NCBI GenBank assembly: GCA_028554755.1
Contig: JAPTOF010000012.1
Span: 1,506,501-1,570,500, forward strand
Direction: 5' to 3'
DNA length: 64,000 bases
Source of the DNA: Cordia subcordata
Taxonomy: Eukaryota > Streptophyta > Magnoliopsida > Boraginales > Cordiaceae
Under the pieces are notes generated by a model. It saw nothing but the letters and a program-made list of their open reading frames with translations, searched no databases and was not told where the DNA came from. Below are positions 12,301-25,755 of the stretch, piece by piece (the stretch's first letter is position 1; each line of letters opens with the position of its first letter). The translations under genes and the position numbers were made by a program.

Positions 12301-15300
12301 TTTTTTCTCATTTTCTTTTCACATGATTAATACCTCTATTAATGCCTTTAGTGTAATTCTTTGATTTATATCTATAACAATATTTCTCGAAGAACTTTCT
12401 GCGACTAGGTTGCAGAATCACTAGTCAGAACTAGTCTGCCCAATTCCCTAAGCACACACATATAGCAGTACAAGCCAAAGGAGATACAAATACTTCAGTT
12501 TCCATCTGCTCTTATCCGCCTAAGTTCCGGAACCAATAGCACCTTCCATATTAACCATCAAAACTCTATGACATGGTACACCATGAGCAGGTTTGAAATT
12601 TGAAGCATGACTTTAAATCACAAAAGACTTACTCCTCCATGTCACCAGTAAATGAAGCAAAGCCATTATGCGTATACATCATCGATGAGAGTGAGTGGAA
12701 GTAAAAACCATCAATCTGATACTCCATTACCCACCTAAAAATATCGTTGCATAAGAAATGAATACTTTCAAGCACAATGATAATTCTGAGACAAAGACTT
12801 TCAATGTCATAAAGAGGAATAAGTAAGACGATACCTAATCGTATCATCCTATAACAGAAGGTTAAAAATCTCAACAATTTCTTTCCTTAAGCGTGTAAGA
12901 TCAGAAGTGATTCACACTCACCAATTCAGATTTGAAAGAAGAAAATGCAACACATCAATATCTCCATACTTGAACATCCTTGTGCCCCAAAATTTGTGAT
13001 GACCTCGTTTACCTATTCATGCACGACAAATAGGCAGAAGAAGATATACCCAATATATTAAAAAAAATCATTGGATAGCTTTTCACAATCAATCCCTTCA
13101 ACGACAATGCTACTGCCAAATCACAAGCAACAATGCATAGCAAAAAGTCCACATTTGATCACCACGTGCTCTCCTAAGGATCCAAGGGAACCAATCATGC
13201 AACTTGTAGTAATCTAGACAAGAGGCAGGCAATCAAGATGCCTACAATATGATTAAGCTTCCCCAGTGAAGGAATTTTTGAAGTGGTTTTTATTGATATA
13301 GCAATCAATCATCAAAAGGACAAATCCAGTTGTATACTGTTTGCCCATTATAATTTATTTCTGGCCCGCTCACTCTATTTTGTGATGCAGATTTACCAAT
13401 AAATCCCACATAACCCTATACCATATGATGTCCCAAAGCTTCACAAATAACATCACTTAAGAAAGGAGCTTACCAGTCTGGAAATAGCAGTCATTTGATC
13501 CATCAAAAAGTGATAAACCAACCATTTGGTCAGCTGCAGCATACGAGTGCACGATGTCTAAGAAGACCATCAGTCCAAGTCCTACCCAGAAGAGAACATA
13601 TAAAGCGGAGTCAAATTACAAACTGAGAATGCGATAATGAGCCCAGAAATGCACCATGAGGATAAACAATTCATGTTAGATATAACAGAATAGTTAGAAA
13701 TGTGATAATAAGGCCAGGAATGCACCATGAAAATAAACACTTCACAGTAGATATAATAGAATAGTTACATAGAAAAGGTGATAATGAGGCCAGGAATGCT
13801 GCACAAGAATAAAAACTTCACAGTAGATATGACAGAATAGTTATATCAATGCTACAAGAACAATTCATAGACCGAACTGGATAGTCTAGGAAGATTGAAG
13901 GGAAGCAATGCATTGATATCATTAGTAGTATAAAATTCAAAAAATCAATTCTCATAATTAAGCTGCTACATTTTATGAAGATGAACTTAAGTCTAATCAA
14001 GTATTGCAACTGAAATTCCCCCAGAATCCACTCAAATATACTCGATTCTTTTCCAAGTAAACAGAAACAGAATTCTTTGCATTTACCCATTTAGATAAAG
14101 TTATGTTGTAGAACTAACACAATATTGAGGCGAAGGGATTCAACATTTCAGCATGGGGAAAAGCCTACACAAAACTGGCGTTGGTCCAATACAAATAATT
14201 GAATGAAATATCTATTAACTACAGCCACATTCAAAATTCAATTAAATAAACATAATTTCCATTCTCAATTCAGATTCCCATAATATAATCCAATTGTTGA
14301 GTCTCTCAAGGCTAGTATGAAAATCCTGTGGCTTAATCATTACTTCTTTGCTGTGTCTTCTGCTTATTTTATGTAACAGAACATAGTAACTCCTCTACCC
14401 ATCCGCTGCACCGAGACATAGGGTTGCTTTCCAGAAGTGACTATTTGTATTTCCAGTCTTCACTTCAAATCCTCTTTCTAGTACGAATCAAGGACATCAG
14501 TTGGTGGCAGTTACTTCATTCTTTTAACTACTTCTCGTTGCAGAGGTGAGTCTCATCAGCCAAACAATGGATTACTTATTCCACAATAACCTTCAGTCGT
14601 AAAAACTGGGGATACTCGATGACAATTCAGGACTTTGTTCTGTGTCTGTCATACATGTGGAAATTGTATTTAAAGCAGAAGGAACCACGGTTATATGCAG
14701 GATTACCACCGTTCTCAAACGAGGGGTCTCTATAGCCTCAATAATTTCATGTTCAAATTTGTTGCTGACCCCATTTCTGTTGCCCAAGGAAATGTTTGGA
14801 AATTCCCAAGGAACATGAGGTATCTCATTATTCTGAAGTAATATACCATACCAGACAAAAGCTAGTTTTTCTATTATCTTACAACTGACAAGTATGCATT
14901 GTCATGTGGAAAATTAAAATGTGGGCGCATTGTGTATCCATATTATACAATGAAATACAAATATAACCATGTGCCTCATCAACTAGACGCTTGAACTCCT
15001 CAGGTGTGCCATAACGGCTGCTAACAGCAAAAAAATTTGTCACCTGCATAAAAAGAAAAGATTCAAACGTATGAACAATATATAAATTGATGTTATGAAC
15101 TATGCCATGGTAGTAGATGAGGATATGACCAAATCAATGGTACTGATGATATTACCCAAACCATACAGCAGACTATGTGTCATTCTTGCTACATATGGAT
15201 ATGAGCTATTGTCCAAATACGAATATTCATATGGATTGGACAGAAACTAACAGTTGATCAAGGCAATGGTTTAACCACTAGGAGTTACCGGGTAAGTATT

Positions 15301-18300
15301 AATTTAACAGTCTGTACATGGCAGGAGTTAGATATAAAATGCACAATATACTGGAAGAAGAATAATAAATAGCCAAAATGGCCAAAACAAGCTTGATTTA
15401 ATCTTCATAATTAGCATAAAGGTGAAAAAACCATTCAGATGGCCAATGTTTCAGGGAAACTAACAGAACACACTTATTCCTGCAGACCTAAATGTCCCGT
15501 AGAAATCTCTTGTGAGATAAGAGATATGTAAAAGATGAAAATTATGCCTCACATTATGTGAAAGACAGTGCATTATATGTTGTTTCATCAAATTTGCATT
15601 GTGATACTGATCGATTAGCTTCAATACATAGATTGCTGTTAACAAAGTTGGCAGTTAGCCTTTCCAAGCAAAAGAAAAATGAAATACTCAATTAGGTGCT
15701 ACAGATTATCATTCCATTACCCACAATTGAAAAGAGATTAGCATATTAAGTTTTATTTTTGCAGAAAAATACCATACATCATTTTCAAATTATTTCCGTA
15801 TCATTCTGCATAGAGGTCTTTCAGTTATCAAATTTGACATTGAACACCGCATAAATGATCACGCCGAATAACTTAGAAACCAACGAAAAGGAAATAGTGA
15901 GCTAGTGTTTATTCCCGTTATATAATTGAACTCAGATTCACATTTGATGTGTATGTTAAAACGAAAGAAATAGGATGAATAAAAACTCACTTACTCTATA
16001 ACCAGCAGTAAAATAATCTTTGTGCTCAACAACTCCAAATAACTGAATTGCGTTATATCCAGCTTCTTTGACATGCGGCAGGACCTAACATAACCGAACC
16101 AAATTAAGCTTCTCATATCTAAACATTTCTATTACAGCCTCCCTCGAGATAAAAGTTATGCAATATAAAACTGATCTCATCAAGGAGAGAAAAATGTATA
16201 GCTCAAATAACTAATTACACTGTTAACGAAATCACTGAATGAGGCAACTTTTGACTCCTGCCCACTAATGCCAACATGGCACTCATATACGCGCAAAGAC
16301 TTTGGCTTTTCCAGACGTTTATGTCTCCATTTGTAGACGCGATCAGGTGGTGGTTCCCAGTGGATCGCAGATGCTTGCTTGCCATCTGCATCTGTACACG
16401 ACAAGCTAATCTTCAGCAGAAGGCATACTGCAAGACATGGCTAAAAACACAAACAAATAACCAGCAAATAAGATCCAGATCTTGGCATAGATAGTCACAG
16501 AGGCTTCAAGCTGATACAAAGCCAACCTTAAGAAGCACAGACTCTAGAAGATTTACTGGTTCTGACTGTTCAATACTTGAAAACCTATACAGATGCCCTT
16601 AGTTCCTACTTGTTATACTGACATGATAATCAAATAAAATGACCCAATAATTTGCCAAAACTTCTAGCAAAGTTTACAATCCACAAAAAACTATCGTTTA
16701 ATCAAATTCCAAAATTGAGCAGGCTGATTACAAGCAGCAAAACAAAATCATCTTTTTAGTCAAGAAAGTATGTTAACAACCTGAATGCCTTCAGACGCTA
16801 AAGAGCAGGTCATGTTATGACATATCTGGTGTTAACGTGAAGTGGTAACTCTAACATCTGGAAAAGGCAGCGATATACTAAGTACACTAATATGCAACCT
16901 ACTTACGTGGAGGTCCAACTCACACTGGGGAATAAATCAAGGGTGCAGAAATAAAACCTGTCATCTACCGAGATTTCGCTCCCATAGAATTAGTAAGAAG
17001 AGTCTTTAGCAGGTAAAGTAGTTGTCTCTTTAAACAATATACCATTGATTTACATTCTTTATGATTTGAAGTGATTACCAAATTTGACTAACAGTAATAA
17101 TACATCCATATCTTGGGTGTGTATATATGTGTATATGTCTTCAGCTATGTATGCATTGATATATCTAGGTATATCTGAGAAATGCATGTGTCAATATCTT
17201 ATGAACAAATTATGAAACCAATTTTCTAAGCTGTAAAGAAAATAGTGGAGTGAACAGTGAGTACCACCAGGCAGTGCTGTGATATCCAGAACCTTGTCAA
17301 TAGCCAAAGTAGAAAAGTACTTACCAGGGATAACATAGGTAGCCCAAGCAGGTACACGCTCCAAAGGTCCATCTGGAGTGTTTAAATACACCCTGTATTT
17401 GCTTCCATGAGGAATACCAGGTGCATATTTCTTTAACCATGCCTTCCTTCCCTTTCGAGTCTCAAACCAGTACGGGATAGGAGGTCTTTTAGAACGAAAT
17501 TTTTCACGCCATACAGGATCACTTACTACATTAAATATGTCATATGGTTTTCCATTATCTATCACATCAAAAGGGGGTAAGTCACTCGACATGTCATCTT
17601 TATGCTTTTCTTTCCATTCCTTGTATCTAGTTTCTGGATCAGGTATGTCTTCTAGCTCCTCTTCTGTTTGAGGACCATTAGGCCCAAATATTTGTTCAAA
17701 CAACTTGACGGCTACTTCATAACGTGATTTCATGACGCGATCTTCCCCGGGTTCCCAATATTGATCATCTACTTTCTTCACAATTTCTCCTATGCTTTCA
17801 CCACTATCACCTCTATCATAATCATCCACATAGTTATACTGTTGAAAGTAAAGTTTGTCTGGTTCTTCTCCATTCCTCAATTTATCTTCAAGAATAACAA
17901 ACCAATATCCATAATCATCATGCCCAAAATGACCCTCTCTGGCGCAATTTTCTGTGGGTGACCAACCATTAAAATCACCAACCACCGCACAATAGCGAGC
18001 ACCTGGTTTCAACATGTTACACATTCACACGAGAGCCAGAAGAAAATACACACACAGACACAAAGAGTGAGATATATTTGGCCTTTGAGACGAAAGACAG
18101 AGATGATATTTTCAGATCTTCATTCGTGTGTAATTCTCACTAGGTTGGCCTTTCTATTGTGAGTCTGCACTTAACCCAATCAAGATCTCGACAACTCCAA
18201 CTTAATTGTCTTTCAATTACTGAATAAATTTCTTTCAGGTAGTGATCAACAACAATGAGGAATCCTTGTGCAAGATGATGGAAGGAGAAATCACAGCTCT

Positions 18301-20674
18301 CAGTATTAAGCACCATGCACAATGAATAAATACACCAATATCCTCTCTAAAAGCTTAAGCTAAGCTTTTAGATGAGGTGATAACTCAATATAGTATCAAA
18401 GCCAATAAACCAAAACGTCTCAAATTCAAAACTTATCCTCACCCATTTCAAGAAACACATTAAGAAACTGTCCACATGCAAGGCTCTAAACAATCAAGCC
18501 TGCACGTTAGAGGGTGTGTTAACCATGATGCACAATAAACAAATACACTAATATCCTTTCTACATGCTTTAACCTTTAGATAAGTTGGTAATTCTATCAC
18601 TTAGCAATAAATAGTACCAGCATAGAAAACTTCCTCATGCAAATGTAAAATCTAAATGGTTTAGCATTCACCACTGAAAGCCCAGGATTGCTTCATTACT
18701 TGATCTTGGTGGTATGAAAGAATTTTATTAAACTGGAGAAAGTTCAAACAATTAAATATAATTCTTTAGAAGTTTAAGCTATTTATGAACATACCTAGAT
18801 GAATCTAATCGAAAGCAGAGTTGGATTTAAGATTTTCAATTAGTAAAGAACAAGGCAAAACCTGGAGCCCATTCCATGTAATCCACACGATGTTGCGGAT
18901 TGCGATGCATTCCCATTAACTCGAATCTACCAAGAAGAGGATCAGAACCAGAACATCAGCCAATAAGGCAAACCAAAACCTTTCACATAATCATTATGAC
19001 CAACATATTACTTTAATCCTATCCACATAAAATACTTCATGTCAGATATAAACTTTTAGGGATCAGAAAAAGACGTATGCATGCACAAATTGATCAATAA
19101 TAGTCTGTGTATTTTCAAGACTAACATCATCATCAAAAGTTAAATTACAAAATGGATAAAGAAACTCAGGAATAAATTTGAAAAGAATAGGAAAAAATTT
19201 AAGGGAACTAACCCAGAAGCCAGCTCCGAGAGATTGAGGAAATGGTTAAAGATTTCATCTTTCAAGTCCTTCAAGGATTTATGCCTGCAAATAAATCATA
19301 GCAATACAACAGATTGACCCTTTAATACTTCCCACCACAAAGAGACAACTAAGAACCATCATGCAAAAAGATTGTTGTATAACTAACAATATACGACATT
19401 CTTTCACTATCCAATACCAAGAATATTAACAACAAGAATTAAAGTAAATAAAATTTTGTCGAGTCCTTCAATCACAGAAAGTGGTCTCATTAACCTGATA
19501 TAGCCGATACAAAAACAGTAAGTACAATAAGATTGGTTTACTTTGAATTAAATGTTTCATTTGATTACGAGTGGGGTAGTAACTTTGAATACAATACTTA
19601 ATTTGGGGCCATCATGACACAATCCTTGTGCCAAGTACTTGTACCCCATAACCCAATTGACAGGAGAGACTTAAAAGGACAAATTTGATGAAGTTTCTTT
19701 GCCAGAATGGGCCAAGCTGGTCACTCGAAGTGATCCAATTATCGTGTCCCAACGAGCCAAGCTGGCAATTGGCGAAACAACTTTGTACCATGATGAACCA
19801 AGCTAGCCACTTGGACACAATTAATACGTCCCATATTAGCCACACTAGTCAATAGTGATGCAATTTCTGTACCGTAAACAACCAAGCCAAACCTGATACA
19901 GTTGCCATGTCCTCAAGAGCCAAGCTAATAACTGATCAAACAATTTACGTGTCCTAAGAAGCCAAGACCATCTATAATAATGCAATTTCCATATCCTAAC
20001 AAGCCGAGGCAACTCATCAGTTACTGTTCTAACGAGGCAAGCTAGTCACTAGTGACACAATGTTCGTGTACTAACGAGCCAAGCTCATCACCGATGATAC
20101 AATTCCGTCCCCAACCAGGCCAAGCAAACTCACCGGCGTCTCAATTTCCGTGTCCTGACTAGCCAAGCTGCTAAACTGTTCACACAATTCTCGTCTCCTA
20201 AACAAGGCAAGCAGTCACTAGTAACAAAATTCTCGTGCCCTAACCAGCTAAGCTACTCACAGGTGACACAATCTAATCTTTATGCGCTAAATAAGCAAGC
20301 TAGTCAATAAGGCAGCAAGAATGAGGGCTCATTTGAATTGGCTCTTTCTAAAAGCACTTTTAATACGTCAAGTTAAAAGACTACCTTTCGCGGAGGAATT
20401 GAGCGAAAGCTTTGTGAAGAATGCCGTGTTTGGCAAGAAAACCAACTGGGTCGATGCCCTTTTGAGATTGGTCTTCACTGTTAGCTTTCAAGCGTTGTTG
20501 CTTCTTCTTTGGTGGTGGTTGGTCTTGGTCTGTAGCTGAGGCTGCGGCTGCGCACCTCCATTTCTGCTTCTTCGGAAACGAGACTTTGCAGAAACTACGC
20601 CTTCCGTCAATGATCTTTGAAGGAAAATTCCGAATAACGAGAGTTTCGTGCACCGAATTAGCAAATGTAGTCAT
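6388..20674 (-). CDS. EMB2729: plastid branching-enzyme-like GH13 protein (BE1/EMB2729 type), 21 exons
   Basis: Homologue of Arabidopsis At3g20440, a divergent starch-branching-enzyme relative needed for embryo development. Exons: 20385-20674, 19213-19284, 18862-18926, 17325-18002, 16219-16391, 15995-16084, 14968-15043, 13474-13581, 12922-13012, 12633-12734, 11498-11600, 10246-10383, 10088-10159, 9875-9979, 9441-9518, 9258-9368, 8996-9085, 8026-8130, 7734-7819, 7575-7629, 6388-6573. All phases join, giving 957 aa. Residues 1-60 look like a plastid transit peptide. A CBM48-like start (VVGDFNGW) lies near 150, followed by an acidic insertion of about 150 aa. GH13 region I is FLDIVHS (Asp490, His493). 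Region II reads FYFHSLSSM, with His561 where the nucleophile Asp belongs. Region III keeps Glu615 (TIAED). Region IV reads ENHNQ, with Asn685 for Asp. Catalysis is therefore doubtful. The last exon (acceptor at 6574) is the weakest part: it adds 61 residues, where I recall only about ten in Arabidopsis. Confidence 0.93.
10630..11047. mobile_element. probable MITE in intron 11 of the BE1-like gene
   Basis: A non-coding block of about 415 bp with related inverted ends: GGCTCTGATTGGCCTGATT on the left, and GGGTTTGTTTGGCTTAACTT when the right end is read on the minus strand. It contains a local repeat, GAATTTTTTCTA(C/T)ACAGAAG, at about 10706-10752. I see no clean target duplication. Similar ends occur in the short elements at 21115, 24533 and 25756. 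Confidence 0.4.
18304..18596 (+). mobile_element. TRIM (miniature LTR retrotransposon) in intron 3 of the BE1-like gene
   Basis: Two direct repeats of about 80 bp (18304-18387 and 18517-18596) share CACAAT(G/A)AA(T/C)AAATACAC followed by AATATCC and a CTTTTAGAT-type 3' half. Right after the first repeat lies TAGTATCAAAGCC (18391-18403), one or two changes from the TGGTATCAGAGC primer-binding site for initiator Met tRNA. Just before the second repeat is a purine run, AGAGGG. This is the layout of a terminal-repeat retrotransposon in miniature. No coding sequence. Related copies lie near 31940 and 53331. Confidence 0.6.
19617..20310. repeat. degenerate minisatellite in intron 1 of the BE1-like gene
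   Basis: About 14 diverged tandem units of roughly 40-50 bp. A rough consensus is an AACGAGCCAAGCTAGTCAC half, then an AGTGACACAATTTCCGTGTC half. The best units lie at about 19705-19790, 20030-20095 and 20150-20270. Unit lengths vary, so the array is old. It fills most of the intron between exon 1 (transit peptide) and exon 2. No open frame is kept across units. Confidence 0.75.
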
Positions 20675-21114
20675 TCTTTCTCGAGACCCTGAAGGGGGAG
20701 ATGATGGTTCTTGATAAGACCGCGCTTTTTAAACTCTTGGCAAGAAGCGAGTGGAAACTGAGTCGACTCGCTTCAAATAGAATTGCGAATAAGGAGCCCA
20801 TGCTGGCCCAAAGTTAAATACAATCACAAATGGGTCAGCATTTGTTTCTACCACTATAAAGTGGCCCACTAAGGCCCAAGACCGAAAGCAACACCCCCTA
20901 GTTCTCGGTAGAAAAAGCCCAATTTGTTTTTTATAAAAAAAAAAAGGAAAATGACCTATTTACACAAAGTATAGAAGCAAACCCAAAGCTAGGAAATGAA
21001 TGTGCCTATGAGGTTATGATATTCTAAGTAACATCTAATAATTATAAATTATTGATATAATTATAACATGGATAATTCATAAATTTTCATTTAAAATGTC
21101 ATTATGATATTTGG

Positions 21115-21330
21115 CCCGTCTGAATTGACTTTTTTCTAAAGTGTTTTTTTTAGCAGCTTTTAAAAAATAATTATTTTTTAGAAACTGAAATTTTTGACTT
21201 CTAAAAAAAGTTGTATTTGAACTTTTTTTCAGTGTTTCAACTTTTCTGAAAGCCAAATCAAATAATTATTACAAATTTAATGTAAAAAAAATTATTTTTT
21301 CCTAAAAAAAAAGTCAATCCAATCAAGCCC
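21115..21330. mobile_element. short hairpin MITE between the BE1-like and PLPHP genes
   Basis: About 215 bp of A/T-rich hairpin DNA. The left end reads GGCCCGTCTGAATTGAC and the right end, on the minus strand, GGGCTTGATTGGATTGAC. Both continue into a T-rich run. No coding capacity and no unambiguous target duplication. It belongs to the same loose group as the elements at 24533 and 25756. Confidence 0.5.
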
Positions 21331-21981
21331 ATTATGCGAGATTCTTTACTTTCAAAACCATGACGAACCGTCCTCGGCCAACATGGTAATCACTAGACTA
21401 TACCACTAAATTGTAGGAAACCATAAGACAATTGTAGGCAAACTCAGCTCACATTGTTTTCTTTAAGTCTTTTAATAAAAAGGCTTAAAAACTGAAAATA
21501 TAACTTGCATTTAAATAATTGATCTCAGGATTTCTTTTTCATGCTTCAAGAACGAGGAACACGCCATTGGTATAAGGCTCGTTTATACCTAAGGACGCAA
21601 GAAAGTATAGATAAATTAATACCTAGCAGTACCACAAAGATTTGTTAGAATATTAAGCAACAGAAGCTTCTTCTGCCATGCACCTGTGGGTAACTCATCT
21701 AAATCAACAATAATGGTTGATCACAACGTGTAAGGATATGATTATACACCTACTAGGGCTGTAGTGCATTACAACAGTAAAATTAAAAAAAAAAAAAAAG
21801 GTTTCTTGAAGATTCTAGAGTACAGCAATCAATTTTGTTTCAGAGTTGCCATTTGGGCCTCTGAGGGCAAAAATTTTGCATAGCAAAGCCATATTTGAAT
21901 GTGAAGTTTGCAATTTACAAAGTACTATAAAAGAGGAACAACATGGATACAAACAAGAGCTGTGCATCAAATTAAACATCA

Positions 21982-24900
21982 CTAATTGGATTGCTTCTTT
22001 GGGTACTGCCTTGGACCAAATATGGTTGATCCAATTCGCACGTTGGTGCTTCCCATTTCTATCTGCAGTCATCAAAACTTGAAATCAGGAAACAGAAAAT
22101 TCCTTGTCTTGAATGGTCTAGATGAAAACTACGATTTGCATTTATTTGTTGGATTTCAAACATGCACTCGGGGGAGAAAAGATCAACCTTAACCAGACCA
22201 TAAAACATGTACTCCTACAATCTACATAGTCCTATCTTTTGGCCTTAGAGATGTCTGAGACATAAGCTAATACACCAAAAGGGTAATGTTAAGTATAATG
22301 CACTCGCACAAAGACAACTAATTGGAGTGAAGTCCTGGACATATGTACAAGAATTGATCAATCTTAGGAATTCATAGTCCTGCCAATTATGACCCAGAAA
22401 AAGTTACAATATGTTTGACTCTTACCGCTTGCTCAAAGTCATTGGACATGCCCATTGACAGCTCGCATTGAGATTCCATCATTCCTAGTGCCTTGCAGAC
22501 CTTGGTTCTACAGTTTAGTAGCGTCTATTTTGCCGCAACACATAAACGATGCATTAGAAATATGGTGAAAGATAGACATAGAAGTAGAGTATTATTCAGA
22601 TTTAACAGATGGTACCTGCAAGAGATATATCAGTTGTGTCAGTCAAAGTATTAATTTTCATCACCATAGCAGAAGTCTTGTAAAAATGAACCAAGTCAAC
22701 TATGCAAATGAGTGAAAAACAGAGAAAAATATCGGAGTTATGAAAATAATCGTGAAATAATTACAAAAAACATTAGTTGTTGACATATTTATTTTACAAA
22801 TAGAAAGATAACAGCCAGATCCTCAAAGAATATCACCTTAAAGTTTTCTGGAGTTGATGAGTAGTCTGGCATTCCTATTGTCATTAGGCCGGAAAATTCC
22901 AGACTCGGGCAACCCAGCTTGACATGCTTAACAAGCTCTACACAATCTGATAGTTCTATGCCAGATTTTGCTGCAAATCATGATAACCAAGCTATTTATT
23001 AAGAAGACATATCCATTCAAACAAAAAACTCAACAACAGAAATTGACAACTAGGAATATGAAAAATATGCTGTTTTCCTCCAAGAGTGATGCAAAAGCAA
23101 GCTTGATGTGGAAGTGCATATAAAGCAGAATCACCCACTGGATGACATGATATGGAATTCAAGGGTAGACGTGACAAAATATGCATGAGATCGACTGTTG
23201 CAAATTAGAGAATTTGGTTCAGTTACAAAAACGTAGACATTGATTTAATTGTTTGTGCTATAACTTCTTTAAGAATTCATGGTTATGTTAAAAAATGGGG
23301 CACCTCTCTTACAATGATAATGTCATTTCTAAAAGTGCCATCCCTCATGTAGTCTAGTTAAATAGTCTGGATTCATACTCACATGCTTCTCCACTAGTAT
23401 TTACTTGGACCAAAACCTTCAAAGGCTTCCTTCCAATGTTTGAAATCACACGATCAAGAGTATTTGCAATCTGGCGTACAGCAGAAAAAGTTTTTAAAAC
23501 TCATACACTGTCAAGATCACTGATTGGATCATTAGATTTTGTTTTGGAAAACTATACTCTGACAACTGAGAATGACTTGAAAGAGGCAAAGCATCACGCA
23601 GACCATTTGTGACATACTATTCGATTGCAAGAAAGTGTTTAGTCAATTAATATAACCATTCTTTTTTGTTTCTCCATCTCCATGATTGAATGTTAATTGA
23701 CCTATAGAGAAACAAGAATATGTTAACTACTGAAATTTATCCTTTACGACATTTCCCTTTGTTCCTTATTTTTCTTGTATCTGTATTGGCTCTTCTTTAC
23801 ATGCTGTTAGGGCCATAAATGAACATGTTGATGCCTGAACTTATCATCAATTAAGACTGGCTTGGGAAAATCAGTGTATACAATTGTTTTGGTTCCTCTC
23901 TTCACCTCTTCTGAGTATGCGATTTAGTATAGCTAACAAGGTTTGGTCAAATATTGTGAATATATTAGTCAACATTTCTGATCCTTGAGTCTTGCTTAAA
24001 ATTAGCATGTAAAGCTGGAAGTATGATGATCTCACTAATTCTTATTACCCAAATACGTAGTGACTAATTCACATGTTAACGAAATGCCTGAGGATACAAT
24101 TTGGGATGACATTGTAATTTGTAGCAGAAATTTGTTGCAATATACAAAATTTGCATTCACAGAGAATCCAAAACCGAAAGATATATAACAGAGTAGTAGT
24201 GCTTTACCTTCTCGCTATCTACACCTTCAACCATGGCAAGATATGGTACAGCAGCTGCATACAACAAATTTCTTGTCGAGCTTAATGTATTTGATAAAAT
24301 TCCTTCAAATCTCAAAACCAAATTTTATTCAAGAAAGTAAAGAATGGAAGCATGCTCCATGCTAATTAGCTAAAATACCCAGAAGAGGTTTCACTTTATT
24401 GCTCTGCAAGTGCCCTATAAAATGCCACTCAATATCCTCCGGAAGCTGCATATTCACCCAAAAAAAAAAAAAGAAGAAAGAAAAAAGAATTTCAGAATCT
24501 GAACGTGTACTACTGTTACGCAATTAGTATAGGGCCTGTTTGAATTAGCTTTTTTTAATGGAAAAATACTGTCTTCATCTTTTTTATGATAAGTATTTGG
24601 ATTAAAATTTAGATTTCAAAATAAAGATGAAAGTCATTAAAAAAAAAAAAAAACCTGAATTTCAACAGCTTCTCAAAAAAACAATTTTTTTTTTATTTTT
24701 AAAGTTTTAGAAAAGAAGCCCTTCTGGAAAAGACCAATCCAAATCACCCATAGTCTTTTTTCAACTGTTGGTCTCGTGGTGTCGCAGCCAGTTTATTCAT
24801 ACCTCAGACTAATCGCATAGTTTGCTAATAACAAGTATGTAACGACACAAGCCCAACTTCTCAGAATATCATACATTGAGCTTAATCAACTGGCTCGTGA

Positions 24901-25253
24901 ACGAACGGTTTACGAGCTCATTGGACTAATCCAGCTTAAAATAAATTTATTGAAGTCTTGATTAAAACGGTGCTATGAAAATGGATTAAGACGATATATT
25001 TGCAATAAATTAGAGAAATTAGGACCTGAGGAGCTTTATCGATGATCTCTTGAACGTAATTTTCGCCGAAACATCGGTGGCCAGCGTCGTAAACTTGGCG
25101 GATGAGGGAGACAGGCTTGGTCTTGCTCACTCCCACCACTCTCACGTCTTCAGCATGGCGGCCGGACCTCTCCGCCGCCTGCCGGACACGGTGGAGCACC
25201 GCCCTTAATGATGTCACCGCTGCACCCTCCATGGCCACCGCAGCCATCGTCAC
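21982..25253 (-). CDS. pyridoxal 5'-phosphate homeostasis protein (YggS/PROSC family)
   Basis: PLP-binding single-domain protein with an alanine-racemase-like TIM barrel; the family buffers PLP and affects amino-acid balance. Exons: 25026-25253, 24379-24445, 24208-24254, 23383-23470, 22837-22970, 22426-22524 and 21982-22062. GT-AG borders and joining phases give 247 aa. Signatures: VVGVSKTKP, with the PLP Schiff-base lysine expected at Lys44; GHRCFGENYVQE (58-69); WHFIGHLQSNK; VLVQVNTSGEA; FSGLMTIGMPDY; SMGMSNDFEQA; and the C-terminal phosphate-binding GSTNVRIGSTIFGPR. Length fits plant members. The first ATG was used, but Met3 and Met8 are also possible starts. No transit peptide is obvious, so a cytosolic location is likely. 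The leader of the gene is rich in CA repeats (GT on the plus strand near 25270-25300). Confidence 0.95.
24533..24752. mobile_element. short hairpin MITE in intron 1 of PLPHP
   Basis: The left end is GGGCCTGTTTGAATTAGC. The right end, read on the minus strand, is GGGTGATTTGGATTGGTC. T-rich and A-rich arms lie between. It is non-coding and about 220 bp long. The ends resemble those of the 21115 and 25756 elements, so these look like one loose family placed in or near genes. Confidence 0.5.
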
Positions 25254-25755
25254 TCTTCTCTTACGTCTCTCTGTGCGTGTATGTGTGTGTGCGTGTGGGT
25301 GTGATTTTTGAAGTATGTAGAGACAACCTCACACTCTTCTGTGTGTGTTTCTGAAGTGCAACCACACCCTCAAAAGTATGTGGCAGTTGAATTCGGTAGT
25401 TACGTTGATGCCACGTAAGTACTCTTCGGCGGTTGAAATGGATCTTTAGTGAAGAAACTGATTGATTAGCTGTTAAGCCCAGCCCGTAACAAATCCAAGT
25501 ACAATCGACCAGAAACTCATTGGGCCAGGTTATGGACCGAGAGTATTTCTTTCTTTTTTCTTTTATTTTACTTTTTTGGTGGGAATTATTGGGATGGTAG
25601 TATAATTAAGTCCGATGTAATTTTGCAGTTTGAGCTAATTGGTAAGTCATTGAATTCTCGATTTTCTCCATCATCACATTCAACTGTGGATTCTAATTTA
25701 ATTTATTTGGGAATAGATTGCAAATTTAGTTGATGGAAAGAACACTAGTATCTAG

